This document shows, in pieces, positions 9,415 through 19,800 of a stretch of 64,000 nt of DNA. The DNA comes from Aquiflexum balticum DSM 16537 (lineage in GTDB: Bacteria; Bacteroidota; Bacteroidia; Cytophagales; Cyclobacteriaceae). Position 1 is the stretch's first letter. Each line of letters starts with the position of its first letter. The stretch covers positions 2,932,001 through 2,996,000 of the forward strand of contig NZ_LT838813.1 in assembly GCF_900176595.1 (NCBI RefSeq). The letters are read 5' to 3'. The notes beneath the pieces were generated by a model. It was not told where the DNA came from. It did not search any database and saw only the letters and a list, made by a program, of their open reading frames with translations. The position numbers and the translations under genes were made by a program.

Positions 9415-11835
9415 TCAATCATTCCTCAAATAGTCCACCGGATTACTGGATGCAGTTTTGAAAGATTGATAGCTAACTGTCAGCCAGGCAATAACGATGG
9501 AGATCAATCCGGCTCCCAATATCATCAGGATATCAATCTTAATCCTATAGGCAAAATTCTTAAGCCAGAAGTTATTCATGATGTAATAACTCAGTGGCCC
9601 TGCTATGATAAAGGAAAGTAGAACGAGTAGGGTAAAGTCCTTACTTAAAATAGTTACTAAATTGGCTAATGACGCTCCCAGCGCCTTCCTTATACTGATT
9701 TCTTTAGACCTTTGTTCGGTTGTATAAGCAGCCAATCCAAACAATCCCAAACAAGCAATGCCGATTGCCAAAATGGTAAAAACCAATATGATATTACCCA
9801 TTTTTTGTTCAGACTTAAAGAGGGAGTTAAAGTTTGCGTCAATAAAAGAATACTCGAAGGCGTTTCCATTGCTATGTTTTTTCCATATGGTTTCCAATAA
9901 AGCAATTTTTTCAGCCACATTTCCAGGAGTCATTTTGATGGCCATTTCATAATTGGGTTCTGAGCCCAAAGACATGATCAATGGCCTTACGGTATGATGA
10001 AGGGACTCAAAGTTAAAATCTCCGATGACCCCTATAACTGTTTTTTCCACAGGCTCCTCATTATTTCCCCAGAAACCAGCCACTCTTTGCCCTCCATCTA
10101 TTTCTGTCCATCCCATTTGTCTGAAAGCAGTTTCATTCAAAATAATAGCTGCCGAATCACTGATGAAATCCCTGGAAAAAAACCTTCCCTGAACCATTTT
10201 GTAACCCATGGCATCCAAATGTTCGTGGTCCACAAAGTTAAGGTTACATAAAAAATCCTGGCCTGTGTCAGAGGTTTTGAACACACTGTTCCAATCAATG
10301 TTTGGGGGTAGGGAGTTAGCAAAACTTGCAGGTCCAAATTCAGCATATGACATAACCTCATTTTTGAATGCTTTGGCATTTTGTCCCAAAGACATGGTGT
10401 GCAGTAAGTTGATGACATTTTCCTTCTCGAATCCCAAATTTTTGTCCTGCATATATTTTAGTTGTTTATAAACTACCATACTGCTGATAATCAGGGAAAT
10501 GGAAACAAGGAATTGAAAAATTACAAGACCGTTTCTAAAGGAGGATCTTTTGGCAGCATTTCTGATTTTACCCTTCAATACATGGGCAGGATTGAAGGAA
10601 GTCAGGTAAAATGCAGGATAGGAGCCTGCCAAAACGCCTATAAGAACAGCAAAAATCATCAATCCTATGGGGACCAACGGATTTAGGAAGATCCATAGAT
10701 CAAGGCTTTTCCCGGAAAGGTTATTGAATGGCCTCAATAGAATCAAAATCAGGATTGTTGCAATGAATGTGGAAATCAGACTATAAAGAATAGATTCAGA
10801 TAAAAACTGACCTACAAGTTTGGAGCGGAGGGCCCCCACCGACTTTCTCACACCTACCTCTTTGGCACGGTTGGCAGATCTGGCAGTGGAAAGGTTCATG
10901 AAATTGATACAGGCTATAATAATAATAAATAAGGCAACCGCACCGAAAATATAAAGATACTGGATATTACCTGTAGGTTTGATTTCATCCTGAAGGTTGG
11001 ACTTGAGGTGAATGTCCAACATGGGCTGCAGGAAGAATCCGGCGCTGTTTCCTGCGGCTTTGAACTGCTCCATGGAAATTCCGAGAAACTTCTCTATTTC
11101 CAAACCAAAATATTTGGTGATAAAGATATCCAAAGCTTCCTGGACTTTGTTGGCATCAGCCCCGGGATGAATCTTAAAATAGGTATACAAATTAGAACTT
11201 GACCATTGTTCATTTTTCATGTAGTCCCAACTTTCCCCCGAAAGGATCATATCAAAGTCCAGATGGGAATTATGGGGAGGGTCTGCCACAACACCTGTCA
11301 CTTCACTTGCTCTTTTTTCAGACCCGCGCAATATAATTTTGCCTAAAGGATTTTCTTCTCCAAAGTACTTTTTAGCTCCTGATTCAGTGATTATTAACTT
11401 ATCCGGCCCTACCAAGGCCGTTTTTGGATCTCCTTGAAGCAATTCAAATGTAAAAAAATCAAAGAAGTTGGGATCAGCAACCATCATCTTATCTTCTGTA
11501 AAAGTTTTGTCCTCATACTGCATGGGCATAGTTCTGAAAATCCCAAAGCGGATAGCATCTTCAACTTCCGGAACTTCCTCCATCAAAGCCCGGGACATTG
11601 GCGCTGGCGTCATGGCTACTTCAAACGCATTGTCCTGCATCTTGCCCTGCATATAAACCCTGAAAATGTATTCTCCATCCTTTTGGAACTTGTCATAACT
11701 GAGTTCATCGATGATATATATGCTAATAAGAATACTGGCAGCTATGCCGAGACTCAATCCCAGAATATTGATGGCCGAGTAGCCCTTTTGTCGGACCATG
11801 ATGCGCCACGCGGTAAGAAAATAATTTTTGAGCAT
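9415..11835 (-). CDS. ABC transporter permease, MacB/FtsX type
   Basis: This 806-residue paralogue of the two permeases at the left edge starts MLKNYFLTAWRIM. It has the same order: N-terminal helix, periplasmic MacB_PCD domain, FtsX core with SANRAKEVGVRKSVGALR, a second periplasmic domain and a C-terminal FtsX core with EQRSKEISIRKALGASL, ending NPVDYLRND. No partner ATPase is adjacent. It is AT-richer than the 1.8 kb copy, so the paralogues are not recent duplicates. Function beyond inner-membrane permease subunit is not inferable. Confidence 0.92.
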   Translation of the reverse strand: MLKNYFLTAWRIMVRQKGYSAINILGLSLGIAASILISIYIIDELSYDKFQKDGEYIFRVYMQGKMQDNAFEVAMTPAPMSRALMEEVPEVEDAIRFGIFRTMPMQYEDKTFTEDKMMVADPNFFDFFTFELLQGDPKTALVGPDKLIITESGAKKYFGEENPLGKIILRGSEKRASEVTGVVADPPHNSHLDFDMILSGESWDYMKNEQWSSSNLYTYFKIHPGADANKVQEALDIFITKYFGLEIEKFLGISMEQFKAAGNSAGFFLQPMLDIHLKSNLQDEIKPTGNIQYLYIFGAVALFIIIIACINFMNLSTARSANRAKEVGVRKSVGALRSKLVGQFLSESILYSLISTFIATILILILLRPFNNLSGKSLDLWIFLNPLVPIGLMIFAVLIGVLAGSYPAFYLTSFNPAHVLKGKIRNAAKRSSFRNGLVIFQFLVSISLIISSMVVYKQLKYMQDKNLGFEKENVINLLHTMSLGQNAKAFKNEVMSYAEFGPASFANSLPPNIDWNSVFKTSDTGQDFLCNLNFVDHEHLDAMGYKMVQGRFFSRDFISDSAAIILNETAFRQMGWTEIDGGQRVAGFWGNNEEPVEKTVIGVIGDFNFESLHHTVRPLIMSLGSEPNYEMAIKMTPGNVAEKIALLETIWKKHSNGNAFEYSFIDANFNSLFKSEQKMGNIILVFTILAIGIACLGLFGLAAYTTEQRSKEISIRKALGASLANLVTILSKDFTLLVLLSFIIAGPLSYYIMNNFWLKNFAYRIKIDILMILGAGLISIVIAWLTVSYQSFKTASSNPVDYLRND

Positions 11836-12069
11836 GTTCTTATTGGATTTTCAAGAATATTTCAAGAGAAGTGCCAATAAAAAAAATGCCTTAAAACTCT
11901 GTTTTCAGGGTTTTATAACAAAACAGATGAACGAATTTGAACAATTTTGTAGCAATGGTGGACATATAAAAAGCTTTTCTTAACAAAACATTAAGGGTGA
12001 TCACATCTTTTGACCCAATATTTGAATGGCATTTTAGAAGCCCATGTTAGGGAACTCTTTAAAAATGGT

Positions 12070-12537
12070 TTAATCGTTACTATTCCAAATATCATAAGTG
12101 GTCTTCCAGGTGCCATCCGACTGCCTTTCCAGAATATTTAGATATTTGGATTCAGAATAGATTTTTTCACCACCTGATTTGGGCGTGAGCCAAACTTTGG
12201 CAAAACCTCTTCCATAAGCCAAATCACCATCGACTTTGACATCTTCATAGCCACTTTCCAACGCTGTTTCAAATTCATCAAAAATAGACTGATAGTATTC
12301 CTCAATGGCTTTTTGACCTCTTTTGGTAGGAAAATCAGGTGCCATCAAATAGGCATCATCAGTAAAATGTTTTGCGATTCCGGCGGCATTTCCTTCATTG
12401 AATGCTTTTGCCCTTTCTGCGGAAATTGAAGTGATAGTATTCACATCTGAATTTACTTCCATCTTTTTGTTTTGATCGCAGCTAATTATAAAAGTCAAAA
12501 TTATCAGTACTGAAAAGAAGTTGAGATAAAATTTCAT
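12070..12537 (-). CDS. lipoprotein with SnoaL/DUF4440-like (NTF2-fold) domain
   Basis: The chosen ATG gives MKFYLNFFSVLIILTFIISC, a lipoprotein signal ending in a Cys, then an NTF2-like domain: ISAERAKAFNEGNAAGIAKHFTDDAYLMAPDFP, KRGQKAIEEYYQSIF and a C-terminal WKTTYDIWNSN strand typical of DUF4440. Upstream in-frame residues to 12600 are not signal-like and were left out. The family includes isomerases and accessory folds; no catalytic call is possible. It lies 63 bp downstream of the bestrophin gene and may share its transcript. Confidence 0.8.
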   Translation of the reverse strand: MKFYLNFFSVLIILTFIISCDQNKKMEVNSDVNTITSISAERAKAFNEGNAAGIAKHFTDDAYLMAPDFPTKRGQKAIEEYYQSIFDEFETALESGYEDVKVDGDLAYGRGFAKVWLTPKSGGEKIYSESKYLNILERQSDGTWKTTYDIWNSND

Positions 12538-12600
12538 GGAATTGAGGTTTTTTTTGAACGAAATCGAATGTCTTATTAGGTCATAAATCATCAGTTTCAA

Positions 12601-13596
12601 TTACATTAAAAATCCATTTTCCTCAGGGTAGGGGCCAGGAATATCTTTATCCTCGAGCATTTCCCTCAAATCAATTTCTATAGATCGGGCTATCGAGGAA
12701 ATGGGGACATCGTTATAGGCCGCTTCAAAAGGATTTTCAGAATAATCACCGATTCTGTCCATGAGGAAAAAAATCCAGATAATCAGACCTGAAAAAGGAA
12801 TGGTAAGCCAAACATGCAATACTTTGGAAGACTCAAAAATATTCAATAAACCAAATGGAATCAGGGCACAGAACACATAATTCATCCATAAAGCTGTAGA
12901 GGCATACTGTCTGGGTAAAGGGAAATTTTTAATCCTTTCACACATTCCCTGATTGTCAAAAAATCTACTGATGAACTGATGTAGCCAAACATGCTTATAA
13001 TCAGAAATAAGTCCTTTAGCCTTCAATTCCTGGATCACCTCTGTTTGTTTTTTCAAGATATGGGTAGGGATATTTGTTTTTTTTATGTAATAATCCCATT
13101 CATCCTGACTGATAAACAACTCCAAATCATCTTTTAATTCATTGGTATAATTGTCTCTGAAAGTAGGAGTAAACACAAGCTTGAGCGGATCTTCATCGTG
13201 TTCCCATGATTTTTTTTTGCGCAATAAATATTTAAGGGCATGCAACCAGGCTAGATGTCGGTATATGATGCTTTTCTTGAGTTTTTTGACTTCATCTGTA
13301 TTTTCACCTTCCAACAAAGTCAAAATTGCCGTAGTGAAACTCCTGCTGTCATTGAAGATGGCGCCCCAGATTTTTCTCGCCTCCCAAGTTCTATCGTATG
13401 AACTGTTGTTTTTGAAACCCAGATAAAAGGCCACTGCTATACCGATGACACTGATTGGTTCCCAAGGCAGAGTGATTTCCAAACCGGTAATCTCATAGAA
13501 GATGATGATAAGTGTTGAATACAGCAGTCCGTTGATCAGGGATTTTCTTGACCACCTTAATGTCATCCAAAAACTGTAGTGTCTTTTTGCATACAT
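12601..13596 (-). CDS. bestrophin-family (RFP-TM) anion channel-like protein
   Basis: The protein (331 aa) starts MYAKRHYSFWMTLRWSRKSL and carries the bacterial bestrophin core: membrane segments near residues 20-40 and 48-65, the FKNNSSYDRTWEARKIWGAI motif, two further helices (about 230-285) and the conserved LMDRIGDYSENPFE block followed by a basic/acidic tail. Bacterial homologues form pentameric ion channels. The gap to the next upstream gene is about 90 bp, so it probably has its own promoter. Confidence 0.88.
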   Translation of the reverse strand: MYAKRHYSFWMTLRWSRKSLINGLLYSTLIIIFYEITGLEITLPWEPISVIGIAVAFYLGFKNNSSYDRTWEARKIWGAIFNDSRSFTTAILTLLEGENTDEVKKLKKSIIYRHLAWLHALKYLLRKKKSWEHDEDPLKLVFTPTFRDNYTNELKDDLELFISQDEWDYYIKKTNIPTHILKKQTEVIQELKAKGLISDYKHVWLHQFISRFFDNQGMCERIKNFPLPRQYASTALWMNYVFCALIPFGLLNIFESSKVLHVWLTIPFSGLIIWIFFLMDRIGDYSENPFEAAYNDVPISSIARSIEIDLREMLEDKDIPGPYPEENGFLM

Positions 13597-13685
13597 GTCA
13601 AACAGGGTTATATTATTTATTCCTTAATCCTAAAATACTTTAGACTGAAGTATATCAAAAGATTTGGCTTCTCATTTTCCTTTAA

Positions 13686-14519
13686 TCATTCCAAAATCCG
13701 TTCAAAGAGAAACTTACATTTCTGAACAACATTTTGGGTATGGGATTTTTTCTTTAGCTGTAGTTGTGACAATAAGTCGAGATATTTTTTAGGGATACTT
13801 TCCTTGTCTGTGAGGAAGAAAGTCAGGTGTTGGATGAAAAGGTGATTTTGGTACCAATCAAACAATGCCAATCTTAAAGTGCCCATATGCTGATGTACGT
13901 CGGGAACAAAAATCGAATTGAAACCGGATTCTATTCTCAAATTTTCCAATGCAATGATTACCCGGAGGCCTTCATAGATATCTTTTAAGGCTTTGCTGTC
14001 AAGATTTGTTTTCTGTTCCAGATTGAAATATTCAAGTTCCTCATTGATGATTTGAGTGGTGGCTGTATTGATCATCAAGGGTTTGAGACCTTTGCTGAAG
14101 TTGAAAGCATCTTCATATAGTTTTTCCCAAATGTGAAAAGGTGTTCCGACGATAAGATCATAAGCTTCTGCATAAAGCTTTTTTTTGTCGCTTTCCAATG
14201 ATTTCAGGTAAGTACTGAAAACCATATTATTTTGGATTTTCAGTGATTCTACCTGAGACAAAACCATTTTAAGGTGTTTGACTTTTTTCAGTTTTTTAAA
14301 AATATCCTTAAAAGGAGAAAAAAGCTTAAACTTCAATTTATCCTCTTCAAAATGTATCCGCGACAATAAATCAATGTATATCTCCAGAAAAATTAATTTT
14401 TCTTCTAATTCAATGGCTTTTTTTCCCTTGAATTCCTTACCCAAGGAAGAAAAATGGATTTTAGCTTTTTCAAATTGTTGCTGGAATAATCCAAAAATTG
14501 GAGATATTTTACCTTGCAT
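13686..14519 (-). CDS. CHAD-like helical protein, third gene of photolyase operon
   Basis: The 277-residue protein is all-helical and lysine rich. Two segments resemble the halves of a CHAD domain: LFSPFKDIFKKLKKVKHLKMVLSQVE, and IYEGLRVIIALENLR followed by HQHMGTLRLALFDWYQNH, where the last resembles the LQ..LGDWHD region. Key CHAD histidines are only partly retained, so the assignment is tentative. CHAD proteins bind polyphosphate. It starts 3 bp after the stop of the Smr gene, so the two are almost certainly cotranscribed. Confidence 0.5.
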   Translation of the reverse strand: MQGKISPIFGLFQQQFEKAKIHFSSLGKEFKGKKAIELEEKLIFLEIYIDLLSRIHFEEDKLKFKLFSPFKDIFKKLKKVKHLKMVLSQVESLKIQNNMVFSTYLKSLESDKKKLYAEAYDLIVGTPFHIWEKLYEDAFNFSKGLKPLMINTATTQIINEELEYFNLEQKTNLDSKALKDIYEGLRVIIALENLRIESGFNSIFVPDVHQHMGTLRLALFDWYQNHLFIQHLTFFLTDKESIPKKYLDLLSQLQLKKKSHTQNVVQKCKFLFERILE

Positions 14520-14522
14520 TTC

Positions 14523-15473
14523 TCAGGAGATTCTTACCAATGTTGCGCCGTATCCAAAACGGCTTTTTTGTGTGTCCTGAAAATACTTAATATTTCCCAA
14601 TTGACTCAAATACTTGTGGATTTCTTTTCTGAGTACTCCATTGCCTATGCCATGAATAAAACTGATTTCGTCCATTCCGGAGGCTATGGCACTGTTGAGA
14701 TTTTTTTCAAAAGTTTCCAATTGAAGCCGCAACATTTCACTATTGCTCATCAAATCGTATTTATCTGTTAATTGCTCAATGTGAAGGTCTATTTCCTTAG
14801 GAGGCTTTTTGAACTGTAATTGGGCAGCTTCATTTTTGGGATTCAAGTCCTCATTCAACTGCCTGATATCGATCTCTTTTGCCTGTTCCGATATTCTAAA
14901 TACATATCCGCTCTTATCCAAAACCGGTGCAATACCTTTACTTTTGAAAAATGCCGTTGCTTTGAATTTCAGCCGCCTTTCAAAAGACGGCTGTGTTTTT
15001 TCAATTTTGGCATGTATAGGGAAGAATTGGAGCAATAAAACAGGCCAATCCTCAAAATCCTGGATCGATTTTTCACCCAGTTTTTTTCCTGTTTTGGCCA
15101 ATAATTTATCGGCATGGATAGTTTTGCTATTTTCCCCATAAACTTCGGAAACGATAACCATATAATCCCTGCCGGTATTATTGCTGAGGTAAATACTATG
15201 GTCTTTGTCATTGATGGGAAGGTATGCCAAAAACAAGCCTTCCTCTTTGGCGCTTTTTGGGGTAAGTCTGCTGTCAATTTTATCTGCTTCGGGAGATTTT
15301 TCCCCTCCAAAGTATTGCTTTTCTGTGGCGGAAATTACGACTACCTCATTTCTCATAGCAGGGATGTGAAAACCATCCTCTATTTCCACTTCCACTCTGC
15401 CACCTTTTGAAATCTTGGTGATGACTCCTTCTTCATTGCCATGCAGCAATCTCACTCTGTCTCCAATATTCAT
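14523..15473 (-). CDS. DUF2027/Smr domain protein
   Basis: The N-terminus (MNIGDRVRLLHGNEEGVI) begins a DUF2027 region with an SH3-like barrel. The C-terminus (about residues 230-316) is a Smr domain: EIDLHIEQLTDKYDLMSN, then SFIHGIGNGVLRKEIHKYL, containing the HGxGxGxLR nuclease/nucleic-acid motif. Smr domains nick branched DNA or cleave RNA. The start overlaps the stop of the photolyase gene by 4 bp, implying translational coupling, which hints at a DNA-repair setting, though this family is widespread in Bacteroidota. Confidence 0.85.
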   Translation of the reverse strand: MNIGDRVRLLHGNEEGVITKISKGGRVEVEIEDGFHIPAMRNEVVVISATEKQYFGGEKSPEADKIDSRLTPKSAKEEGLFLAYLPINDKDHSIYLSNNTGRDYMVIVSEVYGENSKTIHADKLLAKTGKKLGEKSIQDFEDWPVLLLQFFPIHAKIEKTQPSFERRLKFKATAFFKSKGIAPVLDKSGYVFRISEQAKEIDIRQLNEDLNPKNEAAQLQFKKPPKEIDLHIEQLTDKYDLMSNSEMLRLQLETFEKNLNSAIASGMDEISFIHGIGNGVLRKEIHKYLSQLGNIKYFQDTQKSRFGYGATLVRIS

Positions 15474-16771
15474 GTATTCAATGCGCTTTTATATGTTTCC
15501 AATGCCCTTTCCCGGGCAAATTTATGATCAACCATTGGTTTGGGGTAGCTGTCTGTTCCGTATTCGGGAACCCATTTTTTAATATATTTATATTCTTTGT
15601 CAAATTTTTCGGTTTGGGATTGAGGATTGAAAACCCTGAAATAAGGTTGGGCATCTGTACCTGTTCCCGCTGCCCACTGCCAACCACCATTGTTCGAAGA
15701 TAGTTCGAAATCAAGCAATTTCTTAGCAAAATATGCTTCCCCCCATCTCCAATCAATCAAGAGGTGTTTTGTGAGAAAACTTGCCACAATCATTCTTACC
15801 CTATTGTGCATAAATCCCGTAGCATTCAGCTCCCTCATACCGGCATCCACAATAGGATATCCCGTCATGCCTTCACACCATTTTTGAAAATCTTCTTCTG
15901 AATTTCTCCAAGGAATTCGGTCATATTGAGGTTTAAATGCCTTGTGTACTACTTCAGGATTATGGTAAAGGATCATCATATAAAATTCCCGCCAGATCAG
16001 TTCATTGAGATAAGTGCTGTTTAAGTCTGCGGCTTCAAGGGCCAGCTTGCGAACGCTGATTGTCCCAAATCTCAAGTGAATTCCCAACCTAGTAGTACCT
16101 TTTAATGAAGGGAAATTTCTGTTGGTATCGTATTTTTGTATCAGAGGTTTATTAATCTCCAATGGTGGGATTTCTATTTCGGTCTTTTCAAAGCCCATAT
16201 CCTCTAGACTTGGAATGGGAAGGGGCGGAGTTTGATAAAAATTGTTTTTCTTTTTGTCCAGAATTAATAACTGAGGGGGTGTATTTTTAAATTTCTCCAG
16301 CCATACACGGCTGTAAGGGGTAAATACCTTGTAAAACTCACCGCTGCCACTGACCACTTCTTCTTTTTCAAAAATAACCTGATCTTTAAAATCCAAAAAT
16401 TGAATCCCTCTGTCCTTTAAATGATTTTTAATGGCCTCATCTCTATCCCGCGCATAAGGTTCATAATCACGATTGGTATATACATTCTGAATATCATATT
16501 CTTCACACAATCCCCGAAAAATCTCTAAAGGTTTACCGTATTTGACTAAAACGGAACTCCCATATCCTTCAAGCTTAGAGCTGATATTTTTTATTTGGGT
16601 ATGAATGAAAGATACCCGGGCATCCTTTTTGTCTTCCAGTTCATCAAGTATGTTCCTGTCAAAAATAAAGAGTGGCAATACATTTTTTTCCTGCATATTG
16701 GCATAATACAGCCCTGTATTGTCTTCTAGCCTCAGGTCCCTTCTGAACCAAAATAAACTGATTTTTTCCAT
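15470..16771 (-). CDS. phrB: deoxyribodipyrimidine photolyase (class I type)
   Basis: At 433 aa it has the N-terminal antenna-binding Rossmann domain (FWFRRDLRLEDNTGLYYA) and the FAD-binding helical domain with RLGIHLRFGTISVRK, WREFYM, NNGGWQWAAGTGTDAQPYFRVFNP-type sequence near residues 365-390 and QSQTEKFDKEYKYIKKWVPE. The NNGGWQWA block is that of CPD photolyases of the E. coli PhrB group, which repair UV dimers in blue light. It leads a three-gene minus-strand operon with the Smr and CHAD-like proteins. A different cryptochrome/photolyase is encoded at 38.1 kb. Confidence 0.93.
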   Translation of the reverse strand: MEKISLFWFRRDLRLEDNTGLYYANMQEKNVLPLFIFDRNILDELEDKKDARVSFIHTQIKNISSKLEGYGSSVLVKYGKPLEIFRGLCEEYDIQNVYTNRDYEPYARDRDEAIKNHLKDRGIQFLDFKDQVIFEKEEVVSGSGEFYKVFTPYSRVWLEKFKNTPPQLLILDKKKNNFYQTPPLPIPSLEDMGFEKTEIEIPPLEINKPLIQKYDTNRNFPSLKGTTRLGIHLRFGTISVRKLALEAADLNSTYLNELIWREFYMMILYHNPEVVHKAFKPQYDRIPWRNSEEDFQKWCEGMTGYPIVDAGMRELNATGFMHNRVRMIVASFLTKHLLIDWRWGEAYFAKKLLDFELSSNNGGWQWAAGTGTDAQPYFRVFNPQSQTEKFDKEYKYIKKWVPEYGTDSYPKPMVDHKFARERALETYKSALNT

Positions 16772-16818
16772 ATTCTTATGTGTTACTCTTTATGTAATGA
16801 ACAGGAATAGGAATTGTT

Positions 16819-19800
16819 TCAATCCTCATCTTCTTTTCGCAGGTTTTTTGTCGGTGGATCCATTTGGTAATCCAATGGGCTGACTCTTTTGTCCAGATTG
16901 TCCAGAGGAATTGGTTTCCAATCCTCTTTTTCCTCAAACTCATACCTCAAAAAATCATCAGTGTCGTTGATCCGGAGTTTTTCATTCTCTTTATTTCTTA
17001 TCTTGTCCCAAAGTTCACTGAAGGAGTTAAAGGCAAGATTTTGTGAAACAGAAACCCCATAGGTCGCCACATTTCTTGCAAGAGAAAGAGAGGTGAATGT
17101 ATTGAAATTATTACGGTTGTAAATCCTCATCCTATACCTGCCATCATCTGTAAAGAGGTATTCGGCCTGCCAGTCTCCTGCAATACTGTTCAGGTCCGCA
17201 TTTCCCTGTAAATCCGTAAATCCGCCATCACGACTTACTCTCAATCTGCCATCCAAAAAAGTATAGGCAACTCTGAGTTGAAATGTTTCGAGCGTATTTT
17301 GATCCAGATTGGCAAGGTCAATATCCACTTCAAGATTCTGGTCTACTTGTGCTATAAAACTGTTTAATTGGGAAGAAAGGAGCTGACTGAGGTTGGAAGT
17401 AGCTATACTGCTGACTCCACTGAACTGTCCCTCAGGCGAGAAAGACCGCATCATGATGACCGAGAAAACCTGTCTGTTTTTTTCCTGTTCGTCATTGGCT
17501 ATCCTGTTTTGGAAAGCGGATATATATGTTTGGATGTTCCCTTCAGTGGGAAATTCAGCGAAGTCGAAATTGAAAGTGATGGTAGGAGAAAGAATTTTTC
17601 CTTTTAGGTCCATATTGACTTTAAGCGGCCATCTTCTTCTCATTTGAGGATCTTCTATCCCGGCAGACTGATTGGATTGCAGGTTTTGTAAAGAAACGCT
17701 TTCCTGATAATAGGCACGGATATCCATCTCTCCTTCATAAGGATCTCCGTACCAGGAAATCCTTCCACCCGGTTGGACTATGAATTCCCTTCTGATGATA
17801 TTGTAAAGCGAAAAATTATATTTGGCTTCGGTGATTTCATAATTTCCCAACATGGAAAAATTCCCCTGGGTATCAATATTCATTGCCAAAACCCCTCTAC
17901 CACGACCCTGTATATTTTCACCTGTTCTAGGATCAATTTGTATTTCGGTATAGGCGTCGGGAGTAATGTCAAAAGTGAAATTCATCCTAAGGTTGCGGAT
18001 GGCAAGTTTTTCCACTGTCTCCTGCAATACCTTCACCTGTAGGGTGTCTCTTATATCGATAATATTGATGTAATCTTCCTGAGCTTGGACGCTCGAAGTG
18101 CCCAATGGGATATAGATCCGGGTGTTTGGTTGGGAAGTTGCCCTGGCGGTAATGTCCAGGTTGTTTGCAGCACCGAAGATATTGAGCGTCCCAGTGACAT
18201 AGGCAGTGCCATAAAATGTCTCATTGTCTCTACTGCTGGTATTGAGTGCCTGAAAATTTTCCAGATTTGAACTGATATCCAGGATAAAGTCCGAGAAATA
18301 ATCATGCGATATTCCGCCACGCATTCTTGCCCTGTTTCCGTTTACATCCAATACTATCAGTTCTCTGAAACTGATTTCATTAGGATCAAACACAATATTC
18401 CCATCAACTGTATAAGAGGTATTGAGATAATTCACCAGTAACTTGCCGCCTGTCAACTTCCCAGTTCCTATAACCACAGGATATTTCAAAGTGCCCTCGA
18501 TAATCAGGTCTCCACTTACAGTTCCGCCCATCTGGGTGATATAATCAGATAGGAAGGGTTCCAATACAGAAAGGTCGGCTTCATTCAATTTTGTATTCAG
18601 GGCCAATTCGTCATCTCTGCTCAAATAACCATTCAGTGAAATCACTTTTTTACCTTGCCTGATATTATTCAATTCAATGTTGATCAGCTTATTCTGAAAA
18701 AAAGTAGCGGCTTCAATATCGCCAATCAGGAAATTATTGATAAAAAGATCCTTGATATTAAGCTGCCCGTTGACCCCAAGGGTTTCATAGAATCCAGTCA
18801 GCCCAAAATTCCCGTCAGCGGTTCCTTTAAATTCCTTCAGACTGAGTGTATTGAAAAAATCCAGATTGACATTATTGATTTCCAGTCCCAGAACATCTTG
18901 TGGATCGGGACTTATCATCCCATTCAGTGAAATAAATTGATCCTGATTGAATAATTTGATATTGTCAAAAAGGAATGAATTCTTGGAGATATAGATATTG
19001 TTTTCAGGAGCAAAATTCCAGGTTTTATCCAGTATCTTTAATTCCGATGGTTCAAAAATAATGGTGGTATGATCCGGATACAGGGTGATTTCGTTTTTGA
19101 TTCTCACATAACTTCCTGTTTCAAGCTGATCCTGGCCATAAGAGAAGTCTATGTTGGATTCATCCCAAATAGCCTCAATGGCGAGATTATTAAATGTCAG
19201 GCCGGAATTTAAAATTTGTTTTTTTGAAAAAATATAGAAAGACGCAAGCACGTCATCTGAAAAATTAAGCTTGGAGGTATTGAAATCGAGATTGGTGTTG
19301 AACAGAAAATTCCCATCATAAAAAACAGTATCAATACTTGAGAAAAAATTGAGTACCGCATTTTCTGAGGTTTGATAAAAAGCCCCTTCAATCAAAATGT
19401 TCTTAGAGATGGACATCCTTGGTTCAAGCAGCGTAATGATGGGATTGATGTCAATAAAATTCATGTTGATATCAATACTGTATGGTTCAAGTTCGCCTGT
19501 TCTTGAGTAAGATTTTTTTTCACCTGAATTGGTAAGGATGGCAAGATATTCCTGACTTAGATTCTGAACATCACTCAGAAGTTGGTCTACTTTGAAATTA
19601 CCCGAAATACCGGCAACCAGTAAATCGGAATTAAAAGAAATGAGGCGGGAATCATCCGTGAATAAAGATTGGAAAAAGAAGTTGTCCACAAAAAGATTCC
19701 TTCCTTCATAGCTTACTTTCACATCTCTGAAGCGGGCTATACCTTCAATGTCGTCCAAGGTTACCCCTTTGGTATCCATTTCGATATTGCCACTGATAAA

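Noticed and set aside
12538-12600. Upstream start of the DUF4440-like lipoprotein
   Set aside because: It would bury the lipobox signal behind 21 polar residues; the ATG at 12537 places it correctly.
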